A stretch of DNA of 64,000 bases from Casuarina equisetifolia. Lineage: Eukaryota > Streptophyta > Magnoliopsida > Fagales > Casuarinaceae. Made by a program: the position numbers and the translations under genes. The notes beneath the pieces are model-generated. The model did not search any database. It saw only the letters and a program-made list of their open reading frames with translations, and was not told the origin of the DNA. How positions within the stretch are numbered: position 1 is the first letter of the stretch; every line of letters begins with the position of its first letter. Where the stretch lies: contig CM052362.1 of NCBI GenBank assembly GCA_028551475.1, positions 10,663,354 to 10,727,353 of the forward strand, written 5' to 3'. Shown in pieces: positions 34,976-48,122 of the stretch.

Positions 34976-36690
34976 TCATCAACATGTTTTAAGTAATTAA
35001 AAGACATGCTCACAATTCATACTAACCCACCATCTTGGGAAGGGGTATTAAAACTGAAAATCCTAAATTCTACCGCATCATCAATCCATGTTAGCATCTT
35101 ATGTCATTGTAACATGTTGAAGCCACATCAACATCACTTACACATGTCGATTGCACACTTAGTGTGAAGTAATTATCAACATTGATCCTTGGATATCATT
35201 AATTCTTAGAATAATTTTTCCCTTTCTTAACCAATAAGTATTCATTGCAAATTCGGTCTTAATTTTGGTTGCCAATCATACCGATCTCATCCTTTATCTA
35301 GGACTCATAGTTAGCTTATAAATTATGGAAGAACGGTATATTTTTTATCATCAACTTCAAAATAATTATTTCTTCTCATATCATGCTTTTGGGCTCGTAT
35401 TAAGGTTTTCATAATTTCAAGATTTTCTCCAAGAGTCAACTTAATTTCATAGGGTTTTCTCTATTTATCTCTCTTAACAATACCTAATCAAGTTGCTTGT
35501 GATTAAATTTGAAAAAAATGGTAAATTACCATTTTGGATACACAAAATCTTTTGGATTGATGACTGAATCATGAAATTAGGATTCCAATTTCCAATTTGA
35601 AACATGATTTTGGTCAAAATATGTTTAGATTGAGAGTAATTAAAGAACTTACTTTTATTGATTAGGTTTTAAGACTAACAACTTTGTTAACTTGATGTCA
35701 AGTTTGTGAAATTTGGCCTATATCCTAATTCAAGGACCTTAATTACAAGATTGGTAGTTTCAATTAGAATAAATCATAGCAAAATGATCATGAATTAACA
35801 AATAGATGTTATTGGTGTTACTCTAATTAAGACCTTATATTGACTGGATAGCAATTGGGTTTAGATAATAACAAGTTGTTCAAATTACAAAAGCCTTAGA
35901 TGTGAGAATCATAATCTTGGTCTTTGGTTCAACACTCCAAAAGTGCATGAATTATTTTTTTAAAATAGATGGTTAATTTGTTATAACAATAATTTTTTAA
36001 GTAAATTTCTTGGAATTGGTGGTGTATATTTAATATATATATATATATACTTGGTTAATTTAAAATTTCTTAATTTGAGAATTTTGGGCCACTTTTTGCT
36101 AGGATAGTAATTAATATATTTTTATACAAACAGCATTTGGATGTTGTTTATACATTCATAAGGATTTTTTTATCCTTGATAATAATTGAGTTCATTTAGG
36201 TCACTTATAAGCAAAGCTTAAGTCACTTAAAAGTGTGCCGACAAATAAGGCAAGTGACCTGATTAGTAGGAATTAAAAAAAAATCCTATCTGTGGCATTT
36301 AATTCCTTTGATAACTTGTCGTCATTATTTGTTTTACTCGTTTATTCATTAAAAAATATTTGGTATAATATATTTGTCCAAGTGGACAAATTGGACAAAT
36401 TGCTATAACAATATATGCCATAAATTGGATAAGGCAGTTCACATTGTTTCTTATGGTAACTGCAATTCGGAAATAATACCTTAGATAGCATGTACTAATA
36501 AATGGAAACTTTCATTTTTGATAAAGATTTATATGCTTCCGAAAATAATCTCTCTTTCAAATTTATTCATAGAGCTATTAGTAATATTTACAGAATTAAT
36601 TTTTCTAAAGGTTAGACTTATATTATATCTTTTATATTTTTCCAAGAGATGATTTTTTGGTCAAGCCCTTTTTTTTTGTTTTTTTAATAA
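34976..36690. other. probable 3' LTR of copia pseudogene, then AT-rich spacer
   Basis: From about 35047 the sequence following the PPT (TATTAAAACTGAAAATCC) should be the start of the 3' LTR, though the expected TG is TA. No end was found. Beyond, the DNA is AT-rich, with a (TA) run at about 36031-36050 and no coding signal. Confidence 0.35.
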
Positions 36691-36865
36691 AATGTGTCTG
36701 TACCTCCACAACCTTGTTTGCACAAAATAAAAATAAACATGAGTAAAAGGAAAAAAAGAATCCGGAGGAAAAGAGCCCTCCAACTACGCGGCGACGGACG
36801 CGAAGGATTCGAACCGAAGAAAAAAAGAACGAATCTCGACTCTGTGTCTTCGTCTCGAATCGCCG

Positions 36866-38224
36866 ATGTCGCAGCCGCCGCAGCCGCTGCAAAGCGGGGA
36901 AGAATACTCCCAAAAGCTGTCAAAACCGATAGTGGGAAGAGCAAAAGGCTCGCCGAAGCGCTTCATGAAGAGCCAAATCCCCGACTCCATCCTCAACGAC
37001 GCTGCCCTAAACGCCGCCATCGCGCTTCTTCCCTCCAACTACAATTTCGAGGTTCACAAGTGCGTCTGGCGCGCGCTTTCCACGAATGCCAAGCGCGTGG
37101 CCCTCCAGCTTCCTGAGGGCCTTCTCATGTACTCCCTCGTCATCTCCGACATCCTCACCTCCTTCGCCTCTGTCTCTCACTGCTTCGTCCTCGGCGACGT
37201 CACCTACGGCGCCTGCTGCGTCGATGACCTCTCGGCCTCGGCTCTCGGGGCTGACCTCCTCATCCATTACGGTCATAGCTGCTTAGTCCCAATCGACTCC
37301 ACCTGCATCCCCTGCCTGTACGTCTTCGTTGACATCCAAATCGATACCCACCGTCTCCTCCAAACTCTAACCCTCAATCTCCCCACCACTAAGACCCTTG
37401 TTATTGCCGGGACTATCCAATTTGCTACGGCCATCAGGTCGCTCAAGCCCGAGCTCGAAAGCCGCGGTTTCCGGGTCTTGATCCCGCAGTCGAAGCCGTT
37501 ATCGTCTGGCGAAGTCCTCGGTTGCACTGCCCCGAGGATTCCCAAGGATGGTAAGGAGGAGAGCGTGATAGTGTTCGTGGCGGACGGGAGGTTCCATCTG
37601 GAAGCGATGATGATAGCGAACCCAGGCATTAGGGCGTTCCGCTACGACCCTTACATGGGAAAACTATTCTTGGAGGAGTATGATCATGAAGGCATGAAGG
37701 AGGCCAGGAAGAGTGCGATTTCGAGGGCTATGAGGGAGGCTAAGAGTTGGGGCATTGTCTTGGGGACCTTGGGTAGGCAAGGGAATCCTCGGATTCTTGA
37801 GAGATTGGAGCGGAGAATGGAAGAGAAGGGCTTAGATTACATGGTTGTTCTGATGTCAGAGATTAGTCCCCAGAGGATGGCATTGTTCGAGGACTCCGTT
37901 GATGCTTGGATTCAGATAGCGTGTCCTCGGTTGTCCATTGATTGGGGCGAGGCGTTCCAGAAGCCACTCTTGACTCCGTTCGAGGCTGAGATTGCACTTG
38001 GCTTAATACCCGGATGGTGGGAGAAGAGTGTGGCAGTGAATTGCGGCACAGGCTGCTGCAACAAGAGCGAGTCCTGCAGCGGGTGCGGAGACGGGGATTA
38101 TCCTATGGATTATTATGCTCAGGATGGAGGGGACTGGAATTCCTCTTATGTCAAGAAGAACAAGTTGTCTCGTCCTCTGCGGAGAAATCACGCGTCCTCT
38201 GGGGCTGATGTTGCTGTTTCTTAA
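36866..38224 (+). CDS. DPH1: diphthamide biosynthesis protein 1 (2-(3-amino-3-carboxypropyl)histidine synthase subunit)
   Basis: A single uninterrupted frame of 452 codons. DPH1 with DPH2 forms the radical-type [4Fe-4S] enzyme that moves the 3-amino-3-carboxypropyl group of SAM to a histidine of translation elongation factor 2, the first step of diphthamide synthesis in the cytosol. The three cluster cysteines are visible: Cys117 in YGACCVDD, Cys220 in VLGCTAPR and Cys353 in IACPRLSIDW. Family blocks RVALQLPEGLLMY, HYGHSCLVPI and VFVADGRFHLE are intact. The C-terminus carries an extra Cys-rich stretch (CGTGCCNKSESCSGCG, residues 393-408). The first half is strikingly GC-rich compared with the flanks. 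The ATG at 36866 fits the family's N-terminus; the overlapping frame from 36694 is out of frame and is taken as leader. Confidence 0.95.
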   Translation: MSQPPQPLQSGEEYSQKLSKPIVGRAKGSPKRFMKSQIPDSILNDAALNAAIALLPSNYNFEVHKCVWRALSTNAKRVALQLPEGLLMYSLVISDILTSFASVSHCFVLGDVTYGACCVDDLSASALGADLLIHYGHSCLVPIDSTCIPCLYVFVDIQIDTHRLLQTLTLNLPTTKTLVIAGTIQFATAIRSLKPELESRGFRVLIPQSKPLSSGEVLGCTAPRIPKDGKEESVIVFVADGRFHLEAMMIANPGIRAFRYDPYMGKLFLEEYDHEGMKEARKSAISRAMREAKSWGIVLGTLGRQGNPRILERLERRMEEKGLDYMVVLMSEISPQRMALFEDSVDAWIQIACPRLSIDWGEAFQKPLLTPFEAEIALGLIPGWWEKSVAVNCGTGCCNKSESCSGCGDGDYPMDYYAQDGGDWNSSYVKKNKLSRPLRRNHASSGADVAVS

Positions 38225-41200
38225 CACTAGAGTGGTGTAAATCAAGTGAGGCTTTTTCTGTATTTATCCTGATTATTTTATGGATTTGATTGTAATTTTT
38301 GTTGTTTATTCCCCATGGTTCTCATCTTATAGTGTTACTGACGAGATAATCACGCTTACATTTTCAAAACCAAAAAGGTGAATGTAGTTAGGCCCATCAC
38401 GTTCATTTTCAGCATTGTGGCCTTGCTTCTGAGTTTGATGGTCGGATGCGAACATATAGCTGAATGGTAGTCGCATACAGTCACATAGATACTGGATTTT
38501 ATTTACACCATGCTTTTAGATGCATGATTTTTGGTGGATTAAGTTGAAGCTTAGGAATCAAAGAGTGAGGAGGAAGTACTAAGCTCACAATTCCATTTTA
38601 TTTCACAGATACTGGATTTACTTCTGTAGTACCATTGTTTGCTTACAGTTGTAAGTTAGTGAAATGTCTAGCATCCTCCTGTCCACCATGGGAGCTACTT
38701 CTTGAATTAGCATTGTTCCGTTAAAATTTTAAATTACTTCTTCAATCCTGTTGTCTTCCCCTCTCTCTTCCCCTTTAGAAGTGTATTTTGATGTTGTATT
38801 TTCCTTATTCAAGATATACTTTTGGAAGAATAGTTTCACTTCCAAAAGATCTGAAGTTGGTTTATATCTTTTATCTTCTATTTGACAAGGTGCAGAAAAT
38901 AAGTAGACTGCAAAATCTTTCCTCAAATACGGACTTGAATTTTAAACATTAGCTGTTATTTGAGCTTCCTGGAGAGGTCTTGACTCACAGGTCTCGTTTT
39001 GTAAATCTATAAATGGAAGAGAATTTATAGGAAGGCGGTGCTTGCATTAAAAATGATGAAAGAAATATATGAAATAAGCAATTCCTATTAACCTTAATAT
39101 GTAAGAATCCTGTTTTACTTTCTTTAACAGTCTTTGATCTTCCCGACAGCCAGCTAATACTCAACTGCAACTAAATTCAATCATAATCTGGAAACTGTTT
39201 GCATCAAGGATGTTTGAAGTATGACATAAATAAAATTCGACTGGTTAATGTATTTTTCTCCAAACACAGACTATAGAAAGGTGAATAAACTTATGCTTGT
39301 GATATTTAGAAAGGTAAACTAGTGGAGATTTGACCAAGAGAAACATAGGGGAAGAAACCTTCACTCTTGTAGTGGTAGTAAAGTAACTTGCTGTTACCGT
39401 AAGGAAAGGAACATTCAGCAAGGCTAGAAAGAAGGTGACCACTTCATTTGACCTTTCCCGTCCCTTTCCTCAGTCCTCTGCCGGCTTGAAATGATTGGGG
39501 TTCCGGATAATTTAGGAAGTTCTTAAGCTTCATCTTGATCCACCATCTTTGTCAACATTGTGTCCTTAACTCCTAGTATCAAGTAACCGTCTTTGGACAT
39601 GTATTTGCCTTGTGATGCTTAATTTATAAAAATTGACTGAGAATCTGGTGAGCGGGTAGAACATCCTGATCGTTATGGATTTATTTGGCTGCTACCCGCT
39701 TTCTTTTCCTGACCAGAATGTAGAAATACAAGAATAAGAAACCCAAAAACGTTGTTTAATCAGAGTTTAGTTTATTTGTTGACTTTAGGATTTATGGTAC
39801 AGAGTTCTATACTATGTTTCACTATAAGTAATTTTTCCATGGAGATGAGATATAGAATGTGGGAGAAGCACAACAGTAACGTACTCATGCATTTGTGTGA
39901 GATGAATCTATCATTCTATTACTTGACAGGTGATGATTGGTTTAATTTCCAAAAGCTTGTTTAGTGTTTTGCAGAAGGAATGAAAAGCACAATGAAATTG
40001 CCCCAAATTGATTTGTCCCGCAATGCATCTGTGCGCCAGAAAAATTGAATAATGGGTTTCTTCTGAGGAGCTACAGTTTATTCGTTTTGGGATCAGTTAA
40101 ATTTGTGCTTGTGCATTCTTAGGTTTTACCCAAAATGATGATGACCTTTCCACTTAATTCCACTATGGTATGTGGAATTAAGCTTTATATGCTCATTTCT
40201 GCCACAGTCAAGTAGCACTTCATAGCATAGCGTAGCATCACCATTCCTGGGCAATAACACAAGAACTTTTGGTATGTTGGTCAGGGTTTAATCTAGTGAG
40301 TGTCGCTTTAATCACTATAGTAAAACGATTTCTAAGACTGAAATGGTTTTAACTCTTCAATCTAAGAATTCTAGCTGTGGAATTTTATTTCTTAGTCCCG
40401 TAAACTCTGCTAGGATGACTCCTGATCTTGTTTGCTGTTCTGACAGTATGTATCTGATCTTGAATGCATCTCGTGATTCAGAAAAAACCAATTATTAATA
40501 TGTTTCTCGGTTTGGAAGCTGTGTAACATCATATATACCAATGCTTTTGTTTGATTGCTATGGCAACATTTTATATAGAAGAGTCAACGAAGTGCTTGTA
40601 GAACACCTCAAAATGTGCGTGTTGGACTCGACTTCTCTTTTCTATCAATTTATGCTATAAAAGTTTCTTGAATCTAACAGGCCTTCCAGATGATTTTGGC
40701 GTGCAGTCTGGCTGTTGCATCTGGTGACTGGAATATTTTCTATTCCAAACTACCTGAAGGGAAAAAGATTTGAGGGGTGTCTATTCCTCAGAAAGTTTTG
40801 CATGCGGAATGCCCAAATGTTTTCTGCTTTAATGGTGAATCATGCAACGCAAGGTTGCTCAAAAAAATTGAAGGTGACCGTTAGATGATGGCAATTGTCA
40901 ACAAGAAATCACTCTTCTTGCCATTGTTATGTGCTGCTTTCCAGGACTTCAGGAACAATAGTTAGGACAGTGACTATCGGAATAGATGCTGGGATGGATT
41001 TTACATTAGTATGTACAGTATTTATGTGAATTCCTCTTATTATCTGGAATATATTTTCCGCTTATAGAGATTTTTCTACTTTCATTGGAAACTCTTAGAA
41101 CTAAAGAATATGCTTTCGTTCTGTTCACTTTTTACCGAACTGTTTTTTTTTCTTTTCTCCTTGATAATCTTTTACTACTTGGGACTACATTTATCCACTT

Positions 41201-41780
41201 GGGAATAAATGCTGGAGCTGGTTGAGATTCTCTGCTGCTAGCTTGATCACTGATTTTGCATTAGTGGGTGAAAATAGTCATCCTACTCAACTGCTCCTCT
41301 CCTGAGTTGTTTAATTTCAGATTAATAGTCATCCTACCAGTTGCATTATTTTGTTGTACAGTTGTGTTGGTTTAGTTCTGAACAAAACGAAGAATAGAAT
41401 ATTTGGGCATAAGAAATGGTCTTCAAAAACAATTTACACCAAAGGAAGGTGGATATATATATTTCCAATTGTACCTTGCTTTGTATTGCCATGGCAATCA
41501 AGAATCTTTTGATATGTTGTACTCTTTAAAGGGTGGAATGTTATGATGTTAGCACAAAGCTTTTGGAAGACTAAAGATATGATACATTTTTTAAATCAGA
41601 TACATTTTTAGATAAGATAATATAAGATATAATTTTTAAATATGTTTAGTTTGGGTTAAAATAAGATTTCTAATATGCTTATATAAGACATTCTCAATCT
41701 ATAGAAAAGGTCATCAAAGAATTTTTTATTTTATCCTAGTAGTTTCTTAGCTTTAGCCTTAATATACTCTTTTGCTTTCT
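38225..41780. other. 3' flank of DPH1 and long spacer without recognised gene
   Basis: About 3.5 kb of moderately AT-rich DNA less repetitive in look than the retroelement block. Only short frames are present (for example 39752-39964 on plus), none with a recognisable domain. A non-coding transcript cannot be excluded from sequence. Confidence 0.4.
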
Positions 41781-41781
41781 T

Positions 41782-41925
41782 CTCCTTTTCTTTTTTTTTC
41801 TTTTTTTTTTTAAATAATGTCCACAAATGGCAAAGGGAAAGGAGGTAAACCTCTAACCTAGTAGACTCATAGATCATGAGCTCCCTAGCTTTTTGCCACT
41901 AAGCCAAGGGGGTCACCCCCTTTTC
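41782..41925 (-). mobile_element. tRNA-derived SINE with target-site duplication
   Basis: The minus strand reads a tRNA-like head with a perfect-looking A-box TGGCTTAGTGG (41906-41896) and a B-box-like GGTTAGAGGTT (41858-41848) at the usual spacing. It ends in an A-rich tail (plus 41790-41812 is T-rich). Direct repeats TTGCTTTCTT at 41772-41781 and 41926-41935 bracket it, as expected for target-primed insertion. About 144 nt long, non-autonomous, likely mobilised by a LINE. Confidence 0.8.
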
Positions 41926-41935
41926 TTGCTTTCTT

Positions 41936-43508
41936 AAGAGTAGTTTCATAGTTGTATTGTCACTAATTTGATTGTTGAGATTGATTGTTGTAATCTTTTC
42001 TTGAATTGAATCAATAAATAAGGTATTATTCCATTGGGGCTCATTGTATTCTTTGATTGGGGTTTGTGTAGGGTGCAAGTTGTAACATATGAGTTTCTGC
42101 AACCGATCGAACTATTGATGTTGTAATGGCTGGTTTTCAAGGACGAAGAAGAAAGTTCCTTCCACCTCCTAGACTGTCAGATTGGTAAGACAAAACAAAG
42201 AGGGGCTTGCTCAAGGGAACCGCCACCTCCAAGGTTTTCTCATGAACATTGAATAGCTTACACTTGGTTCCCCTTTCTTATAAACGCAACACCCCTGCCC
42301 TGACACCATAGGGCCGAGCTTACAAAAACCTACGTGGGGCAGTGCTTACTCGACAACAATCATATTTTTATGTCTAGTCATACTTTATTCAAACAACCCA
42401 TCATTTAACTTAAGGGTGTTATGTAAAATTTTAGCTTTAATATTATATTAAAAGATTAATTATTTAATCTAAAAATTAATTCAAGAGGTGATAAAATTTA
42501 TTTTTTTATAAATATAATTTTTTAATAACTTCTTTACCAATACGGAATTCATTAGCCACATCTTAACACTTTGACTCTAACTCTTAACCTAACTCTATTC
42601 CGTACTACGATAAACCACACCATACTCATACGGCTTTTATTTCACACGGCACCCTGTTGCTCAGCTTCCATGCTGTTCTGTTCCTCTGTCTTGGCTTGCC
42701 CTGCTGCGACATAACTCAAAAGACAAGGCCATGTACGATCGTGACACGCTGTTTAATTGCAAGAACAATAACTTATCTAAGTGCTTACTCATGAGAAAAA
42801 GATATGAATTGGACAGAGATTCTGATTCTATTTCAAAAATTGAACAATGAAAACTCATTATCTTCGATTCTGTTTTCGATCAAACTGGATAGCTCTGGGT
42901 TCATGTCTGATGTAAAACAAGAGCCAGAACTCTCGATCTCCCACCTAACTCATCGTGGTTGGTTCCATGCATCTGTCGTATCAAATTCTGATTACACAAC
43001 TAAATTAGAGAAAATTTATTGTTAAAGCTTAAATTCCAACCTTCACTTATTTTTAGAGTCAGCATATAGATCTTTTGTGACCATTTATCAAGGAATTACC
43101 TTCTAGGAAAATCAATTTTCTTTCTTGCTTTGAATGCTGTTTTCTAGCAGCATTAATTACTTGGATTGTACTCCTCACTACAGTGAGTTTATTTTGTATG
43201 GATAGTGAGTTTATTTTGTACGGGTCAAATTTATATCCTATCCTTTGTATTGTTACAAAGTATAATTATTATGCTCAACCTTGTTATTATTGCTTGATTC
43301 ATAAATTAAAAAATAAAAAATAAAATGGTCTTCCAAAAAGCGAACATCAATATGGGAAGCAAATAAAAAGACTCTGCAATTGGTAAGAGCATGATACATA
43401 AAAATATTAAAGCTTATCGATGTCAAAATGATTATATACAAGACAAACAAGGTCAGTGAGAAGCAAACATTGAGTGTTTGCTTAGAGCATTTACAAAAGA
43501 CAATATCC
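41936..43508. other. spacer and 3' flank of NDC80
   Basis: No gene recognised. The part near 43300-43500 should contain the NDC80 3' UTR (minus strand). Confidence 0.4.
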
Positions 43509-46500
43509 TTACAAACTGGTTGTTTTCTTAAGTTCAGGGTTTGTATTTAAAATACTAGGAAATTGTGCATGCAAGGAACCCTTGTAAGCATCTGATACAG
43601 CAACAGCAGTTTCTGCAATACCACTTTTCATTTCAGAAATTTTGGACCCCACATATTCTTTGTATTTTGAGACTGCATCAACCAATGTAAACAGTTCACA
43701 AGCACGCTTCTGAATTTCCTCATCACTTTGTCTGATTGCTTCCTGCAACCTCAACTCAGAGGTCTTGACAGAAACACGAAGTTTAATTAGGACATACCCA
43801 GCACTTTAGCTCTTTCCTTGATAGATAATAGCCATAAAGATAAGTAGGATATTAATATCAAAGGTTAAACCATTGATTTCTTTCGTATATTTCTGCTTTG
43901 TAAAAATTGTGGTCCAAGAAAATCGTTATTGCCTCAGATTTTCAAAATCATCATCGCCAATGTAATGACCTTAACAGTCCACTCTAAGATAGAAGGCAAT
44001 ACCTTCAGAATCTCCGTCGCTTCTCGTTCCACAATATCTAAGTTACGAGTCTCTGTTTGAACCTCCTCCATCATCTTCTTAGCTTCGGCTGCACATCTAT
44101 GAGTATAGTCCTGTGTTTCCTTCTTCAGCAAGTTCAGCTGCGCTTCCAGCTGAAAGTAAAGTTATTAAAAAGCGAAAGTTGCCCATCAACCCAGAGGCAT
44201 TTAGAAAATAATCTCTTTCCAGTTCCTCAAAGGGTCTAAAGTTAGTGAAGAATACTTAAAAAAAAAAAAAAAATCAAACAAAAAAAAATTGACAGACAAA
44301 GTTTGGGAAGCATGCGGTATTAAAGATAAAGGAGCAGAGGTTTGTTGTAAAATAAGGAGGTCCCAGTAAGGTTTCTTCCAAGGTAGACGTCTTTTCCATT
44401 GGTTTCATTGTGTTGTTAAGATTAAGTTAATAATTCTAACCAGTTTCACTTTCTTTTTCTTTCCCAACATCTTATTCCTAGGAGTTATCAGTCTCTCCAC
44501 GATGATGGCTTTCACAAACTGGACTGCTCAGGGATTAAAATTTGAAGATTGTCGAAGTAGTAGAACATTTACAGGGTAAATTGATCAAGTGACCAAAAAC
44601 CAACACAGAAAGCACCTTCCTCCGACCCATCGATTGGTTTAATCATATTGTATACCATTAAGTGTCTTACAAGTCCCTTGTTAAAGGTTTCCTATGGAGC
44701 TATGTATCCAAACTAGCATCAGATCAAATATGCAAAGCTGTAATAGCACAATGGCAACAGCTACACAAACATTTAATTCAAACTAGCATCAGCTACACAT
44801 ACTTTGTTTCCGATCAACATCATCCAAAACCATCATTGTTGTCCAACATAATTGATCGGTCTGACATATACATTCCAGCCCATGGGAGCTATTTTCCGTT
44901 TCATTCCAAAGATTACATACCTTCCAAAAGGCCATAAATTCTTTTCCTTAATCTGGTTTTATGCAACACTGATATTTAATGCTAATAAGCTGATAAAGAG
45001 AATTGCTAGCATTGGAACCTACAGTACAGATTTCTCCCTCAAATACTAGTAGTTTTGTGTTTTTATTCTTTCTCCTTTTTCTAGTACTTTTAGCTTAAAC
45101 CTTCTTGCATCGCTATAAGTAGATTTTTCATCAGTAAGCCTATACAGCATGAGCAAATGCTTGCCAGATACACAAACAGGAGCACAATTAAGGAAATGTC
45201 AAACATGAGAGGTTAGAACTTGAACACCATAACAGCCAACACACAAGCACATATATACAGAGTGTGCTAAGGAAATGTCAAAAGCACATGTTGAAGAAAA
45301 AAAACTGGCGTATACATGCAACCCAAAGAAACTATTTTAAACAACCGACTATCCAATAACCATTGGTTCATGTAATGCCCTGCTAAGAGGCAAGTCTCAT
45401 AATTTTAATAATTTGAATTTCTAATTGACAGACGCATCAGTCTTTGATTCTCCACAAAACTTGATATGGTTAATAGTCTTATTAAAGCCATATGCACCAG
45501 CATTTCACTTATAGCACCCCAAACTTTACATTCATCCAAAGCAAGGGTACCTCAATTCCCAAAAGGTCATGACAGGCACTTTCTTGCCAAAATTATTCGA
45601 CAATTAGATTCATGGACCCAAATCAAAGCAGATGCATAAAATTTAGCCACCTGTCGTCAATGACATACAGAACTTATGAGCCCTCCCCACCCTACCCACC
45701 CACCTGCCTAAATGATATTGCCTCTCATTAACCCATACTTCTATGGTTTTTATGAGTTTTAAAATTCAGAGTTATCTCAGGTCATTTTAAACTTCATTAC
45801 TTCGTAGGTTCTCCAGAAAATGATCCCATTTAAGTGGGACTAGCATTTGGTAGTGACCACTTACAATTTCATCAGAGGGGATAATACTAGCCTTTTCTTT
45901 TTCATTTTATATCCATTCGTTGCTTTCCTAAGAGAAGGATGAAAAGTTGGCAGCCGATACTAACCCATGAAAGTATGTAAACGGACACCTATAGGATATG
46001 AACTAGAGGTAACATGGAATCCACTTATCGATACCACAGCACAAAGATCTAGCTTTGATGCACTTACCTCGTCAATGTAGGACTGAAGCTTTGCCAGATG
46101 ATTTCTTTTCCCCTCAATCCTAGCAGCATTTTCCTTTGACTGTTGCTGAAGGGAAACCAATTCTTCTAGTTTCGCCATAGAACTCTTCTGTATGTCATTG
46201 ACATAGGAACTAAGTACAGGCTGGAGTTTTGATTTGTAATCAATCCCCATTATCTCAGGAGGTGTTGACCCTTTAGAATTCAATACATACTGAAAATCAT
46301 TATCCATCTTTAACCTAAAATGACCACAATTAGAGCAGTTGAATTAGAGATTGTAATCACAATACTATAGCAGGGGGAAGTTTCCAAAAAGAGAGAAAAA
46401 GATAAAGATAAAAGAATTATCAATGCAATATCAAACCTTCTTAGGTGCTTATAGATATATATTACAAAGTTTCATTGGTATAGATAGGTTCGGCATGACC

Positions 46501-48122
46501 CTGTGTAAGGATGACATGCATAGTCTGAGAAATGCTCCATGATTCTGCCAATGAGATGGAGCTCAAAAGGCACCTCTTCCATCCATTGAAAGAGGCAAAG
46601 ATTAAGATTATTGGGGACGTGTGTCAAGTAAAATATATGAACCAGAGGAACCTCACTGCTGTCAACGTACGGAAACAGTTCAAACACCTACTAAAGCTTT
46701 GAGTGATTAATCAAGGTTAAGCAAAGTCTATCACAAGCACCTATCTCAACGAACGTGAGAGAAAAATGGAACGTTCAGCGGGAATTTCACATCTCACTCG
46801 ATAGGCAAACTGCAGCAGTATAATACCACAGGCACTTAAGAAGTACGATCACACTCGATAGGAAATATTATGTCTAAGAGCAGTGCCAAAGTAATCATTT
46901 GACGGCAATAGAAAGCCCACATTTTTTGAAGTATTTCAAGAAAGAAATGGTTCGTAGATGTTAATTATTACTTTAACCGCAAAACATAGAGAGAATAAGC
47001 GAACCTCCTCATAGCCTGGTTGCATTGCATAGCAAGCGCCTCGAGTTCCTTAAACTTGTGGTCGAGCGTACCGTCAAGTTCCCAGGACTTCTCGTCCCAA
47101 GCACTCCTGGCCAACTCGGTCTCTCCAATATCCCTCTCCATGGCCTGCAACTCCCTCCTCATCCTTTCCATGTCCCTAGCATTCACCGTCTGCGTCTCTA
47201 CCTGCCTCTTCAGCTCTTCATTCTCCTCACAGATCCTCTTCCTTTCTTCCACCTTGGCCTCCAACTCCCTCTCCTTTTCCTCTAGCACCTTCTCCATCGC
47301 CCCTATCCTTTCAGAGAATTCCGTGATTATTGTGTGGAACTTGCTCACATCCTCCTCCAGCAGCCCCCTCTCCTTCTCCAGAGCCTCCATCTGCGACGGC
47401 TCTAACCGAAGCGCCTCCACCTTTGCCTCCAGCTCTCCCACATTGGCAGCCAACACCCCCACGCTCTCTCTCAGGTCCTGCTTCTTACTCTCCAACCTTT
47501 CCACGAAAACACCATCCAAGGCGTCCACCTCATCGTCGTCTCCGCGTATGTAGTGCAGGTAACTCTCCAGTACGTAGGCTTTCATCTCGTCATGGTCAGC
47601 GTCGGCGAAGAGTGTGGGCGACGAGGATAGATGATCATTAAAAAGCGCAATCTGGACAAGCCAGTGGATCAACGCCAGAAAAGCGGGCCACTGGTGCGGA
47701 GTGCCGGGGGACTTGAGAATTGATTTATTGAATTTGAAGGGATAATTGAGGGACTTGAGGAGAAAGGGGAGATCGTCCTCGAGCTTTGAGGTAGGAAAGT
47801 CGAGTCGGAAGAGAAGGAAATGGAGGGCTTGGGTGATCTCCTTGGCAGAGGGTAGGGGCGTTTTGAGGGGAGGGAAGGAGTGGGAGGAGAGGTAGGAATT
47901 GATAGTGGAGATGGCCGATTGCTGGAGAGAGCGGTCCTTGTAGATCTCTAAGGAGGGAGCGGAGGAGGGGCCGCGGCCCATCCCGACGGAGGAGGGCCGG
48001 TTGCTGCCGAAGCTAGCGTCGGAGTCTCGTCCGAATTGGCGGTGGTGCTCCAGCGGGGTCGGCGGTGGAGGAGGGTTGAACGACTCCTTTGGACGGCGCC
48101 GGCGACCGCCTGCACCTCTCAT
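43509..48122 (-). CDS. NDC80: kinetochore protein NDC80 homologue
   Basis: Four exons, all with GT-AG borders and consistent phase: 48122-47005, 46314-46068, 44149-44003, 43763-43509, giving 588 residues. This is close to the usual plant length. NDC80/HEC1 pairs with NUF2 in the outer-kinetochore complex and binds spindle microtubules. A basic, proline-rich N-terminal tail (1-55) precedes the calponin-homology fold (about 60-160, with ILKSPGTPHQWPAFLALIHW typical of the family). Residues about 205 to 560 are long coiled coil (for example LEEKERELEAKVEERKR). The final exon ends with SKISEMKSGIAETAVAVSDA, the conserved C-terminal head region. The exon 4 acceptor (gtcaag|ACC) is chosen to keep frame and give TSELRLQEA; weaker AGs lie nearby. 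Introns are 0.2, 1.9 and 0.7 kb. Confidence 0.93.

Noticed and set aside
36694-37116. 140-codon frame overlapping the start of DPH1
   Set aside because: Out of frame with the conserved protein and without family features; treated as leader plus shadow.
46472-46687. 71-codon minus-strand frame within NDC80 intron 1
   Set aside because: No family match and no splice-compatible phase with flanking exons.
47020-47553. 177-codon plus-strand frame
   Set aside because: It is antisense to NDC80 exon 1, Ser/Leu-rich as expected for the shadow of a Glu/Lys-rich coiled coil.
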